Positions 33,396-45,010 of a stretch of DNA of 64,000 nt are shown piece by piece; position 1 is the stretch's first letter, and the number at the start of each line of letters is the position of its first letter. Both the position numbers and the translations under genes were made by a program. The notes below the pieces were generated by a model that was not told the origin of the DNA, searched no databases, and worked only from the letters and a program-made list of their open reading frames with translations. Source of the stretch: Ampullaceana balthica (lineage: Eukaryota > Mollusca > Gastropoda > Lymnaeidae); assembly GCA_944989445.1 (NCBI GenBank), contig CALYLW010000680.1, forward strand, positions 62,001 through 126,000, given 5' to 3'.

Positions 33396-34849
33396 CGTAA
33401 TCTCCTAGAGAAAACAATGTCTAGGTTGGAGTACACCCTTACATATAAAAATTTTTAAAACAAAACCAAAGAACAACCTTAGGTTGTTAGGGGTCATTGT
33501 GAACAGAACATAAAACTAAATACAGCTAGTCTTTACCTAGGACTTTCTATCACACCTATTAACAAGACGAGACTAAAAGGAGAGAAACTTAGAGCCTTAA
33601 TGTAAAAAAATCGTGTCATGTGACAGTATGAGTTCCTCTTTGTAAAACATAACTCTAAAACTCAAAACTTACATTACTTAAACAAAAAATGCGCTTGTAA
33701 GTCGTCCCGTGTATGGACCTTAAAGATGAGGAACGATGTGCTAAGTTTTTGGTTTATTGTACCGGTTTGTTGTATACATGTGAAAGACATATAATGAACA
33801 TACAACAGCAAACACTGGAACTTGATGAAACGTACAAACTACTGCAACCACTATAATTCTTAACACAAAAGTCAGGAAGACGTATTTTAATATAATGTTA
33901 TTTAAAGATATTACTCAGCGAAAAGTCACAACCTAATGAAAAAGAAAATCAATTCCCCTTCCATAAATTTCTACACCGCGTTGTGGCCAACAGATGTTTA
34001 ATTATCGCAAACGCGAAACTTTTCAATCTGTATATAGGACTCTAGCAGAGTCGTTGACCTATTCAGTCTGCGTATTTTCGCATGTTGCTTAAACCATCTG
34101 TTTCCCTTCCCTGATCAATAACGCACTCGCCGCACGTCTATTTACAACATGTGATGACCAACTAGATACAACGGCATCTAATCTTTAGTGTTCCAAGTAT
34201 AAACATAAACCTGTAAATCTTTACCAATCACTTGTAATAACCCCTAGTGATACACTATAGCTTCATAAACTTTCGCTACAACGATCACCTGTTTTCACAT
34301 ATTTTCCTTTCCTCAAAAATTACCTACCAATGTTAACAATTACTGATTTATAAAATGTGTAAAATTTAACCAAAACCATAAATTATAACCTTCCTTACAA
34401 AATCTTTACAAGAGATCACTTATTTTACACTTGAATTTCGGTTTAAAACTAGACCAAAACAAACCAAAAAATGCAATAGTCAGAAAACTTGTTTACAAAA
34501 ATTAAAATTAATTTACCGAATAATAAATTACTTTTCAAAAGCTACACTTACGAATAAAAAAAACCCTCAGTTAAAAATTATTTACAACACCTGTTGAATG
34601 GTTGAATTACAAAAACTTAATCAGTTTATCAAAGTCTACCTGACACTAGTAAAAATTTCTTCAAGTTTAAATAATATTATTCAACCAAACTAAAATATCT
34701 ATCGCAAAAATACGGCAAGCAATGTTTTAAAAAATTAACAAATTTGGTACCGATAGTATATGGAGAAAGAAAAACAAACAAACACTGTTGAACTTTATAA
34801 AAACTGTCCGCGCCATTAAGATAACTAACTCTAATAAATAAATAAAAAC
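33396..34849. other. A/C-biased sequence, no gene recognised
   Basis: A plus-strand run LYLGLSITPINKTRLKGEK at about 33519-33575 is coding-like, but I cannot place it. From about 33.6 kb the strand becomes poor in G. Confidence 0.4.
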
Positions 34850-36240
34850 ACTAAGAAAATGACTCCCTTGAAATTAGAAATCTGTCGCTGTCTCTAAGAG
34901 GAGAATGTGTCAGTAACAAAAAACAAAAACAAAAAAGACTATTGAACTTATAGAATTGTGCTCTACACTATACACTAAGATGAGAATCTCAAAATAACAT
35001 GTACAAAAATGATTCCCTTGAAATTAGACATCTATCCCGGTCCCTAAGAGGAGAATGCGTAAGTAACAAAAAACAAAAACAAAAAGACAATTTAACTTAT
35101 AGAATCTTGCTCTGCGCTAAGATGAGAATCTCTAGTTAAGAAAATAGTATTAACAAAAAAAAGACAACGTAACTTAGAAAACTGTGCCCGATCTTAAGAT
35201 TAGAATCTGTAAATAACAAAAACAAAAACAAAAAAGACCCATTGATCTTCAACACTATTCCCGACACTAAGATGAGAATCTCTAGTTAAGAAAAGAAACA
35301 AACTCGAGTCCCCTTGAACCTAGAAATATGTCCTTGGACTTAAGCTGAGAATCCCTAATTAAGAAAAACACACTAAGAAAATGATTCTGTTGAAAGTAAA
35401 AAATATGTCCCTGTCCCTAAGAGGAGACTCTCTAGTTAAGAAAATAGCATTAACAAGACAACGTAACTTAGAAAACTGTGCCCGATCTTAAGATTAGAAT
35501 CTGTAAATAACAAAAAGACCCATTGAACTTATAGAATCGTACTCGACACTATATTGAGAATCTCTAGTTAAGAAAAGAAACAACGGCTAACATCCTATCC
35601 ACACGAAACGTACAAGTCCCCTTGAACCTAGAAATCTGTCCTTGGACTTAAGCTGAGAATCCCTAATTAAGAAAAAAAACACTAAGAAAATGATTCCATT
35701 GAAATTAAAAATATATGTCCCCTTTCCCTAAGAGGAGAACTTCTAACTAAGAAACAACAAAAAACAAGACCCTTCAACTTATAAAATATTGTCAAGGGTA
35801 GATGAGCACATCTAATTATGAAAAAAATACAACCAAAAAGACCATTGAACTTTATAAAACTGTCCATGACATTAAGATAAGCACCTCTAATGAATAAAAA
35901 CATGAAGAAAAGGACTCAGTTAACCTTATAAAATATTACTACTACTAGCTGATCACATCTAGTTAAGAAAAGAAACATAAAAGACCTCTTGACTTAAACT
36001 ATGAATCTAATAAAAACTATTACAAGGAAGAAAGGAAACACCGTTAAACTGAGAAATTATTCCCGATACTAAGATAAGAAGCATGGCTAAAGCTGTCAAA
36101 TAAACTTAGTGGAAACCCTAGAATTAAGAAACACTACGAACAAAAAAGACCTTTTCATAACATAGATCCCCACACTAAGATGAAAACTGTTGCTTTAGTT
36201 TAGAAAATCCTATAAAACTACTAAAATTGTTTATATTTAC
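34850..36240. repeat. Old diverged tandem array, unit about 75 bp
   Basis: About 17 units, each with a core like CTAAGATGAGAATCTCTAG followed by TTAAGAAAA and then TTGAACTTA. Pairs of units about 300 bp apart are much more alike (CTTAGAAAACTGTGCCCGAT at about 35172 and 35467; GGACTTAAGCTGAGAATCCC at about 35337 and 35644), giving a higher-order period. Strongly A/C-rich on this strand. No element match. Confidence 0.75.
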
Positions 36241-37340
36241 AAAGAAAACAACCTTAAATTAACCACAAACATCTGCAATTCCCCCCGTCCATACCCCGCT
36301 CCTCATTTGTCTTATTGATTTTAACCTAAAACAACGCATTACTTGTCCTGGACCACATTCCATACCCCCACTAACTTATTAAAATGGTCATACATCAAGT
36401 GGTAACATATGGCCATCCAAACACCTCGCCTCGTTAGTACTATTGATTTTAACCTAAACCAACGCATTCTAAATCCCCTTCGTCACTTTTAGTACATACA
36501 TTATACCACCACACCTATACTATCATCAGATCAACAGCAAAACTCTCGCTTTTTTCCACCCCTCCTAAATTTGTCTAATTAATTATAATATATACTAAAC
36601 CATTCCTGATGTAACCTATGCCATCGACTGCCCCCACTATGTTATTTGAATTAAATTCACCACCAACAACATCTGTCCAGCCGAGTACCCCAAATAAAAT
36701 ACATCGCCTAACAACCTCAAACACATAAAACCGTACTTAAAACCGTTAAATACGACCATTCAACAAATAAAATACAATTAAAAAATAATAAAATATCTTG
36801 AGAACCTTAAAATACTACCATTCGACAAATAAAACACAATTAAAAAATAAAGAGAAATAGGTTGAGAACCTTTAAATACATAAAATAAATTTTTTAATAA
36901 ATATTAAAAAAATAAAAATTAAATAAAAAATTACATGAAAAATAAAAATTTAAAAAAGGGGAAGTAACCATTAAATACAAATACACGATTATCCCCCTCT
37001 AAACACCAGAAAATTTGAATTTCCCGCCACACGGCCTACATATAACAATAGGATATCCTAATTAACATAATTAATTAACAACAATGTTGTATAACAACAT
37101 CATATCCTAATTGAATTGTCTAACACTAATGACCATGTTGTATAACAACACGACACCTCTAATTAACTTGTCTAAGATAATTAACATGTTGTATGACAAC
37201 ATGACACCCTAATTAACATAATTACCGCTCGCCGGCAAAGGCAACAGCTGTGGTGGCGTCACCGCCACCGCCACCGCCACCCAAATAATTATCGTTTCTC
37301 TCATTACTCACTACTCATGCTTGCCAAAGCAAACCTAATC
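36241..37340. other. A/C-rich sequence with palindromic repeats at the right end
   Basis: Near 37084-37205 the motif ATGTTGTATAACAACA, with 7-bp arms, recurs about three times at about 55-bp spacing with CCTAATTAAC between. At about 37252-37281 GGTGGCG and repeated CCGCCACC can form a GC hairpin. No gene or known element. Confidence 0.6.
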
Positions 37341-37374
37341 TTATTTAATTAGAGACATAGATAAACTGTAACTA

Positions 37375-37600
37375 GAACAAATTAAAAAAAAATAGCTGCC
37401 AGGTTTATTACTGAAGAATTTCAAAACTCACCAAAGTAACACCATTAGTTAAATCATTAAACTTTGAAACACTAGAAGATAGAAGAAAAAAGAGCAAAGT
37501 AGTAAAAATAAATAAGGCAAGCAATTCTAACATGGAAATACAACACGAAGATAACCTAATACAACCCTCATATAGACAGGAGTTGTTGTTTTTGTTTTTG
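37375..37600 (+). mobile_element. LINE C-terminal end
   Basis: The plus strand reads AARFITEEFQNSPKVTPLVK, SLNFETLEDRRKKSKVVKIN, the same domain as in 29936-30350. Confidence 0.75.
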
Positions 37601-38870
37601 CTTTTTTTAGTATAATTTAATTATTTTTTGCAATATATTTTTCATATTTCTCAATATTTTCTGTCAGTTTTGTTAGCTTATTTAGTAAAAAAAAATATGT
37701 TGTCTAAGATTTTCATTTATAATTATCCCTAATCAGAAATCAAATCTATCAATCCTTGCATTTAATCCAATAATTTTATATGCATTAAAACTCTTTCAAA
37801 TTTAAGTCATTTATTGGTATTGGCTTATTGAGTAGAATATCGTGTCATCTCCAAATGCCAAATTTAATGTCATTGCTGCAGGGATCCACTCTACTGTAAT
37901 CTATATTCGCTCTTGACTTTCTTATCTTTTACAAAACAGACGCGCCTTCCATACTGAGGATTATTGCGTCCTTCGCTTTATGCATCTAAACAAACATTTT
38001 ATTTGCACTTTTTAATAATGTGTTGTCTCTCCTCTTTTGTTCAGGCAACCCATACCACGTCCTTTACGTTACGGAAATAAAGATTATTTTGTATATCTTT
38101 GTTCTCTAGAATAGGACCAAATGTTAGGATATAGTGATATAAGGATTAGTGCCTACCTTGTTTAACTGATCTTTTTTTAGATGTATTAGCAAATGTATGG
38201 TAAATTCTGACACACAAAGGAAAGCCACTGTCATCACTTGAAATAAACATAAACAGATGTACCAGACGATGACAAAAGTAAATCGGATACTATTTTTTAT
38301 TTTCCATGGTTAAGGTTGAATAAAGTAAACACAAAGAGAGGGTTGAAGTTTAAAAGCGATTTAATACGTGGACTTTAAAATACTATTGTGTAACAAGCAG
38401 ATCTAAATTAATGCAAACAAGAAGTAAACACGATACAGTAAAAATACGCCAGACTCCTTAAAAAATGTAAATACAATAATAATGTGAGAGCTTTAAACAA
38501 GTGTGCTTTCAATAACAGTACGCAACCTAATTGATACCCGCATGTTACAGAAAAGTGTGATGAATTGTTGGCTTTTTTTGTTGTATATTATCGACATATG
38601 TCTGCAACTTGAAGCACATTCTAAATTAAACGCCCCGAGAGCTTCACATTCACAAAATCGAAAGCCATACTAATAAATTGGACGGAGACCCAATTTCTGC
38701 GGTTGAAATATAAAGTACTAAAATAAGTAACGAAAACGTGTTCATCTAAACGTGGTTGCATGTGCATACTGTAATGAATAATTATGTTAAAGTCATTAAC
38801 CTTATTAAAAAATAGCTTAAAAGTAAATAGTCTCGCTAGATATGTATTGACATTTATGCTCTTAGTGAGA
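37601..38870. other. No gene recognised
   Basis: T-rich start, otherwise AT-rich. GGATTATTGCGTCCTTC near 37968 resembles an inverted LINE/SINE tail. Confidence 0.35.
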
Positions 38871-38879
38871 AAGCAAACT

Positions 38880-39345
38880 CTATGAAAGAAGCTTAGGATG
38901 CTCGTAGTTTTGTTTGGAGTGGCAGAGAAAGAAATTGAAGAATGTCGTGAGGATGCATTGAGTATCATTGTGGAAAAAACAACAAAGTTATTTTGAAAAC
39001 GTGCCAGTACTTCTAAGAACATAAACGACAGACTTTGGAAATAATTTTCTGTGTGCCGAGATTTACCAAATCTTGTGAAACGCATTCCTAATTGAGCGAC
39101 GATATTCACTCAGACATCACACATATCAACGACTAACGAGTTGGTCATTTGGAGACTTTAATGCAAGATTAGCTTTTGATCTCACTACCTGAAATGTAGT
39201 TCTAGGAAAACATGGATTGGGTTGTTTCCTAATGCTCCAGACAAGATGCAGAACACAAATCATTGATAATAAATTCAGTTTTGTCGCTCTCGAAAATGAG
39301 CCAGGCATCATGGATGCAGCCCCACTTAAAACATCATAGCTTATG
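38880..39345 (+). mobile_element. RTE-type LINE endonuclease fragment
   Basis: Broken plus-strand frames give FVWSGREKEIEE, INDRLWK, GDFNARLAFDLTT and a region matching the WMHPRSKHW block of RTE endonucleases (read here as GIMDAAPLK). It belongs with the reverse transcriptase part at 40215-42115. An open frame of 162 codons on the opposite strand is a shadow. Confidence 0.65.
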
Positions 39346-39354
39346 TCGTGGTCA

Positions 39355-39900
39355 TATCGTGCGTGAGGTACAGAATACGGAACAGAACCGTCTTATCATT
39401 ATCATAATTGATTTCATGGTCATAACGTGCGTGTGACTAGATGCCTCTGAGGACTGAGGTACTGAATACGGAACAGAACCGTCTTATTATCATCGTAGAG
39501 GATTTCATGGTCATAACGTGCGTGTGACCAGATGTCTCTGAGGTACTGAATTTGGAACAGAACCGACTTATTATCATCATAGAGGATTTCATGGTCATAA
39601 CGTGCGTGTGACCAGATGTCTCTGAGGTACTGAATACGGAACAGAACCGTCTTATTATCATCACAGAGGAGTTCATGGTCATTACGTTCATGTGACCAGA
39701 TGCCTGAGATACTGAATACGGAACAGAACCGTCTTATCATCATCATAGAGGATTTCATGGTCATAACGTTCGTGTGACCAGATGCCTGAGATACTGAATA
39801 CGGAACAGAACCGTCTTATCATCATCATAGAGGATTTCATGGTCATAACGTTGGTGTGACCAGATGCATGAGGTACTGAATATGGATCTGAACCGTCTTT
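39355..39900. repeat. 84-bp tandem repeat, about 6 copies
   Basis: Units of 84, 84, 82 and 82 bp with core GAACAGAACCGTCTTATCAT and GGATTTCATGGTCATAACGT. The 84-bp units keep frame, giving open minus-strand 28-residue repeats that include SHARYDHEILYDDNKTVLF. The minus-strand start of the array reads GWKWKDGSDPYSV, reminiscent of a C-type lectin W-x-W-x-DGS motif, but nothing else of that domain is visible. Confidence 0.85.
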
Positions 39901-40214
39901 CCATTTCCAACCGTCATGTCCGCATCCCGGAAAACAAAAGACGCCCACGGGTAAAGAGAGCATCATTTCAAAACATTATTCTGTTGACCATCATCCTAAA
40001 TCAAACCCAGCCTAACAACCAGAACGTGAAGATTGTCTTTTGAATTTCAGAAGCTAATTTATAATACAGGTTCTTAAATCTTTGATTCAATACCTAGAAG
40101 ATATCAAAACTGATTCAATGACAAGTTTATGGAAATCTGGCAGATTTTGGGAGAGAAATATCAAACTAATGAAATCTCATTTAATATTTCCAAATCCACT
40201 TCTATAAGGAACAA

Positions 40215-42115
40215 TATATGCTTAACTATATACTTAATACTGCGATTAGTGGAGACAAAAAGTAATAACATTTAACAATGCATAGAGCGGCATATTGCAA
40301 AAAATCTTCAAAAATAGTTTAAAGAAAGCTTACGGACTCAAGAGTTTATCTTAAATCCCTGAAACTCATCTCAGATCGTAGAACTGTACAATTGACAATG
40401 AGAAGATTATTGACAGTCAGGATTCAATATTTTCATTCCATCCTTAATGGTCCATCAATCACTAATGATAGTGTCATTAATCATCTCTCTCGTAGACCAA
40501 CAAATCCTGAATATTCTATCAATCACTAATGATAGTGTCATTAATCATCTCTCTCGTATACCTAACAATCCGGAATAGTCCATCAATCACTAATGATAGT
40601 GTCATTAATCATCTCTCTCGAAGACCTACAAATCATGAATAGTTTATCAATCACTAATGATAGTGTCATTAATCATCTCTCTCGTTGACCTACAAATCAT
40701 GAATAGTCCATCAATCACTAATGATAGTGTCATTAATAATCTCTCTCGTAGACCTACAAATCATGAATAGTCCATCAATCACTAATGATAGTGTCATTTA
40801 TCATCTCTCTCGTAGACCTACAAATCCTGAATAGTCCATCAATCACTAATGATAGTGTCATTAATCATCTCTCTCGTAGACCTACAAATCCTGAATAGTC
40901 CATCAATCACTAATGATAGTGTCATTAATCATCTCTCTCGTAGTCCTACAAATCCTGAATAGTCCATCAATCACTAATGATAGTGTCATTAATCATCTCT
41001 CTCGTAGACCTACAAATCCTGAATAGTCCATCAATCACTAATGATAGTGTCATTAATCATCTCTCTCGTAGACCTACAAATCATGAATAGTCCATCAATC
41101 ACTAATGATAGTGTCATTAATAATCTCTCTCGTAGACCTACAAATCATGAATAGTCCATCAATCACTAATGATAGTGTCATTAATCATCTCTCTCGCAGA
41201 CCTACAAATCATGAATAGTCCATCAATCACTAATGGTAGTGTCATTAATCATCTCTCTCGTAGACCTACAAATCCTGAATAGTCCATCAATCACTAATGA
41301 TAGTGTCATTAATCATCTCTCTCGTAGACCTACAAATCCTGAATAGTCCATCAATCACTAATGATAGTGTCATTAATCATCTCTCTCGTAGACCTACAAA
41401 TCCTGAATATTCCATTAATCACTAATGATAGTGTCCTTTATCATCTCTCTCGTAAATCCACAAATTAAGAACTGGACGACCCCGCAAATCTGTTTGAAAT
41501 AAAAAGCTTTACATGGTGTATCAAATGGCAAAACTCTGGTTTAGACTCCATTCCACCTGAAGTATTCAACATCAATTGTTATGCAATAATTGTATTGATG
41601 TATCATTAAGAGTTAATACATAAAGAATTCTATTCTATTCTAAAACGCCTCTAGAGTTTACATGACAAGTCAAACATAAATTTTCAAACTTGCAATTAAA
41701 ACCGTAATTTATCCATGATTTCAATTGCAGGAAAAATAAAAGCCTGTTACATTCTATATAGCATCACTGAAAAGATTGACCAGTATCTACTGCCGAAAGC
41801 GTCAGCGTGAATCCTGAAAAGTACGTTTAACATCAACGTTTTTGAAACATTGAGTCAGCTAAAAGAAATGTGTAAAGAACGAAACAGTCTTTTTTTCTCA
41901 TGTACATTGATTCAGCAAAAGCCTTTAGTACAGTCGGAGGAGAATGGCTCCTTATGATAATCCTAAGAGTAATGTGGACAAGAAAGTTTATTTGTGATAA
42001 TTCATTTACATAACGGCATGCATCTGGGTTGGCTAGGAAAAGTTCAACCGGATCGGTCATCACAAAGTTATTCGAAACTAAGATGCAATATTCTAATCAC
42101 AAAACCACAACACAA
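40215..42115 (+). mobile_element. RTE-type LINE reverse transcriptase fragment, duplicate of 61-975
   Basis: Same broken motifs as the first copy, with a 64-bp tandem array inserted by expansion (40451-41474). Outside the array the copies are co-linear, including NSGLDSIPPEVF and the CKERN region near 41870. Confidence 0.75.
40451..41474. repeat. 64-bp tandem array, 16 copies of constant length
   Basis: Units begin TCCATCAATCACTAATGATA at 40451 and then every 64 bp to 41411. Each holds overlapping inverted repeats (CACTA-ATGA-TAGTG and TAATGA-TAGTG-TCATTA). Units differ at few positions. The duplicate copy has a single unit at about 290-353, so the expansion happened after the duplication. 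Confidence 0.95.
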
Positions 42116-42213
42116 ACGAACAAACAAAATGATTAATTAAAAAAAATATACACTTCGACGAAACACGTACAAAAAAAAATAATAAAAAAACGTCTAATTG
42201 TGTTGGAGATCGA

Positions 42214-42219
42214 TTTATT
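42214..42219 (-). terminator. Candidate polyadenylation signal AATAAA
   Basis: AATAAA on the minus strand about 78 bp after the stop of the 42297-44667 gene. The paralogous pseudogene keeps it near 1060. Confidence 0.55.
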
Positions 42220-42296
42220 TGTTTAGTTGGCTTGACAACATAACAGAATGGACATAGCTGAGGTCGAATGAATTACTGGCCACCGCTCTAGTAAGG

Positions 42297-44667
42297 TTAA
42301 AGTGGAGGTCGTCGTCTATTACTGCGTCCACGTGCTTTCCTCTGCGAGGACGATAAGCGCACCGATTGAACATTTATTTCACTGTCCGTCAAGTTTGATG
42401 CCTTTAAGGTGCAGATGGTAATAGACCACATTCTGTCATGCTCGTGGTGAATGTATACGCTTTGTGTTCCCTGGATGGCCTGGTCTACCGGTATATTGAA
42501 GTTCATTTCTTCCCCAAGTTCATGTACGGCTAACTTATGCTCACAGTCAAGTGGTTCCCGACCGAGGACATTGCAGCAACGGTAATTAAATACTCGATCC
42601 TCTTTATCGTTCTTATGACGACTGCCTACGCCAGTCACCACTTGATCCTTTGGACATTTAAAGTCCACAATCTGATTATTTTCGTTTACCCAGGCTGAAT
42701 AAATAGAAAGAAAAATATTAACAAATAACACATATTAAGAAAACTATTTTTTTAAAGATGGCAATCGGTATTTTGAATCTAACATTAAATTTGCTTTTAA
42801 AGTATTTTGACTTTGTTATCTAACATTCCCCTAATGAAAGAGTGCAATGAAAAAAATGCTGAATTTTCAAACAAGATAGTTTTTGGCTTAACAAATATCA
42901 ACTCCAAAATGTAAATGTTATTAAAATAAGAACTTGGTTAATTTTGTTGACTGTGTGTACAGCTCTCAGCATCAACTCTCTTTGACTGGACTTATATGAC
43001 GCGACTCTTATTACCCACTTAAGACCAGAAGGTAGCAGCTGTGGCCGATCGACTTCACAAATCAATGCACCAGCACCGAGTTGAATGGACGCCAACTTCG
43101 ACCACTGTCCACCAGCACGAAGACAGCCTAATCTGGGCCAACGACAACATAATCGCTTGTCCAAACACTGCCTATTTTGTAATCGGAAGGGACGCTTTAA
43201 AGCAGTGCTTTTAACTCCTGGGAAATTTCCCAAATCGTGGGAATTTTTTTTAGCCAACTTACAGGCAAATTAATAGAAATGGGAATTTATGAGGATTTGG
43301 CCTTGAATATGGGAATATTTGAGATTGCTTCCCCCATCAGATTTTAATGTATGTGGGAATTTTTAGTCTAATTTGGCAATTTTTTTTTACTCCTGCCTGG
43401 AAAATTAGGCACCTTGAGTTAACTGCACTGCTCTAAAGGTGACTGCCAAACGAAACGTCGCTAAGTCTTTTTCCATTCTTGGTTTTAACAGTAATTTTTT
43501 AGACGTCCTTTATCTTTTTCCATCCTGTACTTTTATAAAGACACTAGCGTATCACCGTTCAAAATTGACTGAAGTTTTCAGCTGAAATCTATTTATTTTG
43601 AAAAAGTGCACTTTTTTAGGGCAGTCATATGAAACAATGGCTTACAGCTCTGATAGCAGTCAAATGAAACAATGGCTTACAGCTCTGATAGCAGTCATAT
43701 GAAACAATGGCTTACAGCTCTGATAGCAGTCATATAAAACAATGGCTTCCAGCTCTGATAGCAGTCACATGAAACACTGGCTTACAGCTCTGATAGAAGA
43801 CATACGAAACAATGGCTTACAGCTCTGATAGCAGTCACATGAAACACTGGCTTACAGCTCTGATAGAAGACATACGAAACAATGGCTTACAGCTCTGATA
43901 GCAGTCATATGAAACAATGGCTTACAGCTCTGATAGCAGTCATATGAAACAATGGCTTACAGCTCTGATAGCAGTCATATGAAACAATGGCTTACATCTC
44001 TGATAGCAGTCATATGAAACAATGGCTTACAGCTCTGATAGCAGTCATATGAAACAATGGCTTACAGCTTTTATAGCAGTCATATGAAACAATGGTTTAC
44101 AGTTCTGACAGTAGTCATATGAAACAATGGTTTACAGTTCTGACAGTAGTCATATGAAACAATGGTTTACAGTTCTGATAGCAGTCATATGAAACAATGG
44201 CTTACAGTTCTGATAGTAGTCATATGAAACAATGGTTTACAGTTCTGATAGCAGTCATATGAAACAATTGCTTACAGCTCTGATAGCAGTCATATGAAAC
44301 AATGGTTTACAGTTCTGACAGTAGTCATATGAAACAATGGCTTACAGCTCTGATAGCAGTCATATGAAACAATGGCTTACAGCTCTGATAGCAGTCATAT
44401 GAAACAATGGCTTACAGCTCTGATAGCAGTCATATAAAACAATGGCTTACAGCTCTGATAGCAGTCATACGTGACACCAGCTTCCTTGCAACCATACCGC
44501 CATCGTCGGTCTTTGTGTGACTCGTGATAAATACTAGATATAGAACTGATTACTTGTCCGTATGGACAATTGAAATCCACGTCCTGGTACCAATCATTGG
44601 CATAGTAGTTAGTGCTTGCTGCCATCACCACGATGACACATAAAAAGATGCTCAGGTGACCTGACAT
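42297..44667 (-). CDS. DPT: Divergent dermatopontin-like secreted protein, 204 aa, with basic C-terminal tail
   Basis: Exon 1 runs 44667-44451 (217 bp, MSGHLSIFLCVIVVMAAST signal peptide, then NDWYQDVDFNCPYGQ and SHKDRRWRYGC). The GTAAGC donor lies at 44450-44445. Exon 2 runs 42694-42297 (398 bp) after a TTATTCAG acceptor. The phase-1 join gives SSWVNENNQ. The three-repeat layout and eight mature cysteines are kept, but the repeats are diverged (DKEDRVFNYRCCNVLGREP, YIHHEHDRMWSITICTL). After ICTL come 35 extra residues containing an N-L-T sequon and an Arg/Ser-rich end (SSSQRKARGRSNRRRPPL) absent from the other genes. A TTTAACAG acceptor at 44685-44692 implies a leader exon, probably 48073-48180. 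The intron contains a hAT-like insertion and the 35-bp array, which starts one base past the donor region. Extracellular role inferred. Confidence 0.88.
43203..43430. mobile_element. Non-autonomous hAT-like element with target duplication
   Basis: Ends CAGTGCTTTTAACTCC and GAGTTAACTGCACTG are inverted repeats. The flanks are CTTTAAAG (43195-43202) and CTCTAAAG (43431-43438), 7 of 8 identical. The paralogous site at 2027-2034 has one uninterrupted CTCTAAAG, so it is an empty site. Confidence 0.88.
43621..44460. repeat. 35-bp tandem array, 24 copies, each a duplicated exon 1 splice-donor junction
   Basis: Units start at 43621 and every 35 bp to 44426, with no indels; the next position, 44461, is the exon itself. 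Read on the minus strand, each unit contains the last 18 bp of exon 1 plus GTAAGC and the first bases of the intron. The paralogous pseudogene has a single unit at about 3006-3040. Variants form sub-blocks (GGTTTACAGTTCTGACAGTA; paired GAAGACATACGAAAC units 70 bp apart). Confidence 0.95.
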
Positions 44668-44879
44668 ATTATTTTAGTGTTCGGCTGTTAAAGATAAAGA
44701 GTTAACTTTTATTAAAACATTTTTTTTAAATACACGGCATTCATGATAAATTTTTTAATTGTTATAAAACGATAACCCAATACAACCCTCATATAGACAT
44801 GGCTATAAACAAAGAAATATTTTATTAAAAAACATTAAAAGACACACTCACTGGAAATTGTGTGTGAAATGGGTTTTCT

Positions 44880-45010
44880 GAATGAAGAGGGGAAACTTTA
44901 AAAATTAAACACCCTAATAAAAATGGAAGACTATACATCAAAACCATAGATAATCGTATGACGAAATAATCTAATGTATACAATGAGCGTCTGTAACAGG
45001 CAATCTTATG
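44880..45010 (+). mobile_element. LINE 3' tail, duplicate of 3900-4065
   Basis: AATGAGCGTCTGTAACAG end preceded by a decayed C-terminal stretch, co-linear with the first duplicate. Confidence 0.5.

Noticed and set aside
38621..39109. Minus-strand open frame of 162 codons
   Set aside because: It lies opposite a plus-strand RTE endonuclease relic and shows no domain of its own.
40451..41474. CRISPR-like array
   Set aside because: The whole 64-bp unit is repeated with no variable spacers, and the host is an animal. It is a minisatellite.
42898..43257. Minus-strand open frame of 119 codons in the dermatopontin intron
   Set aside because: It runs into a hAT-like insertion, and the duplicate copy near 1.75-2.05 kb does not keep the frame.
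44395..44450. Extension of dermatopontin exon 1 through the array (KPLFYMTAIRAVSHCFI)
   Set aside because: It is read-through past a conserved GTAAGC donor. The spliced model matches exon lengths of all paralogs.
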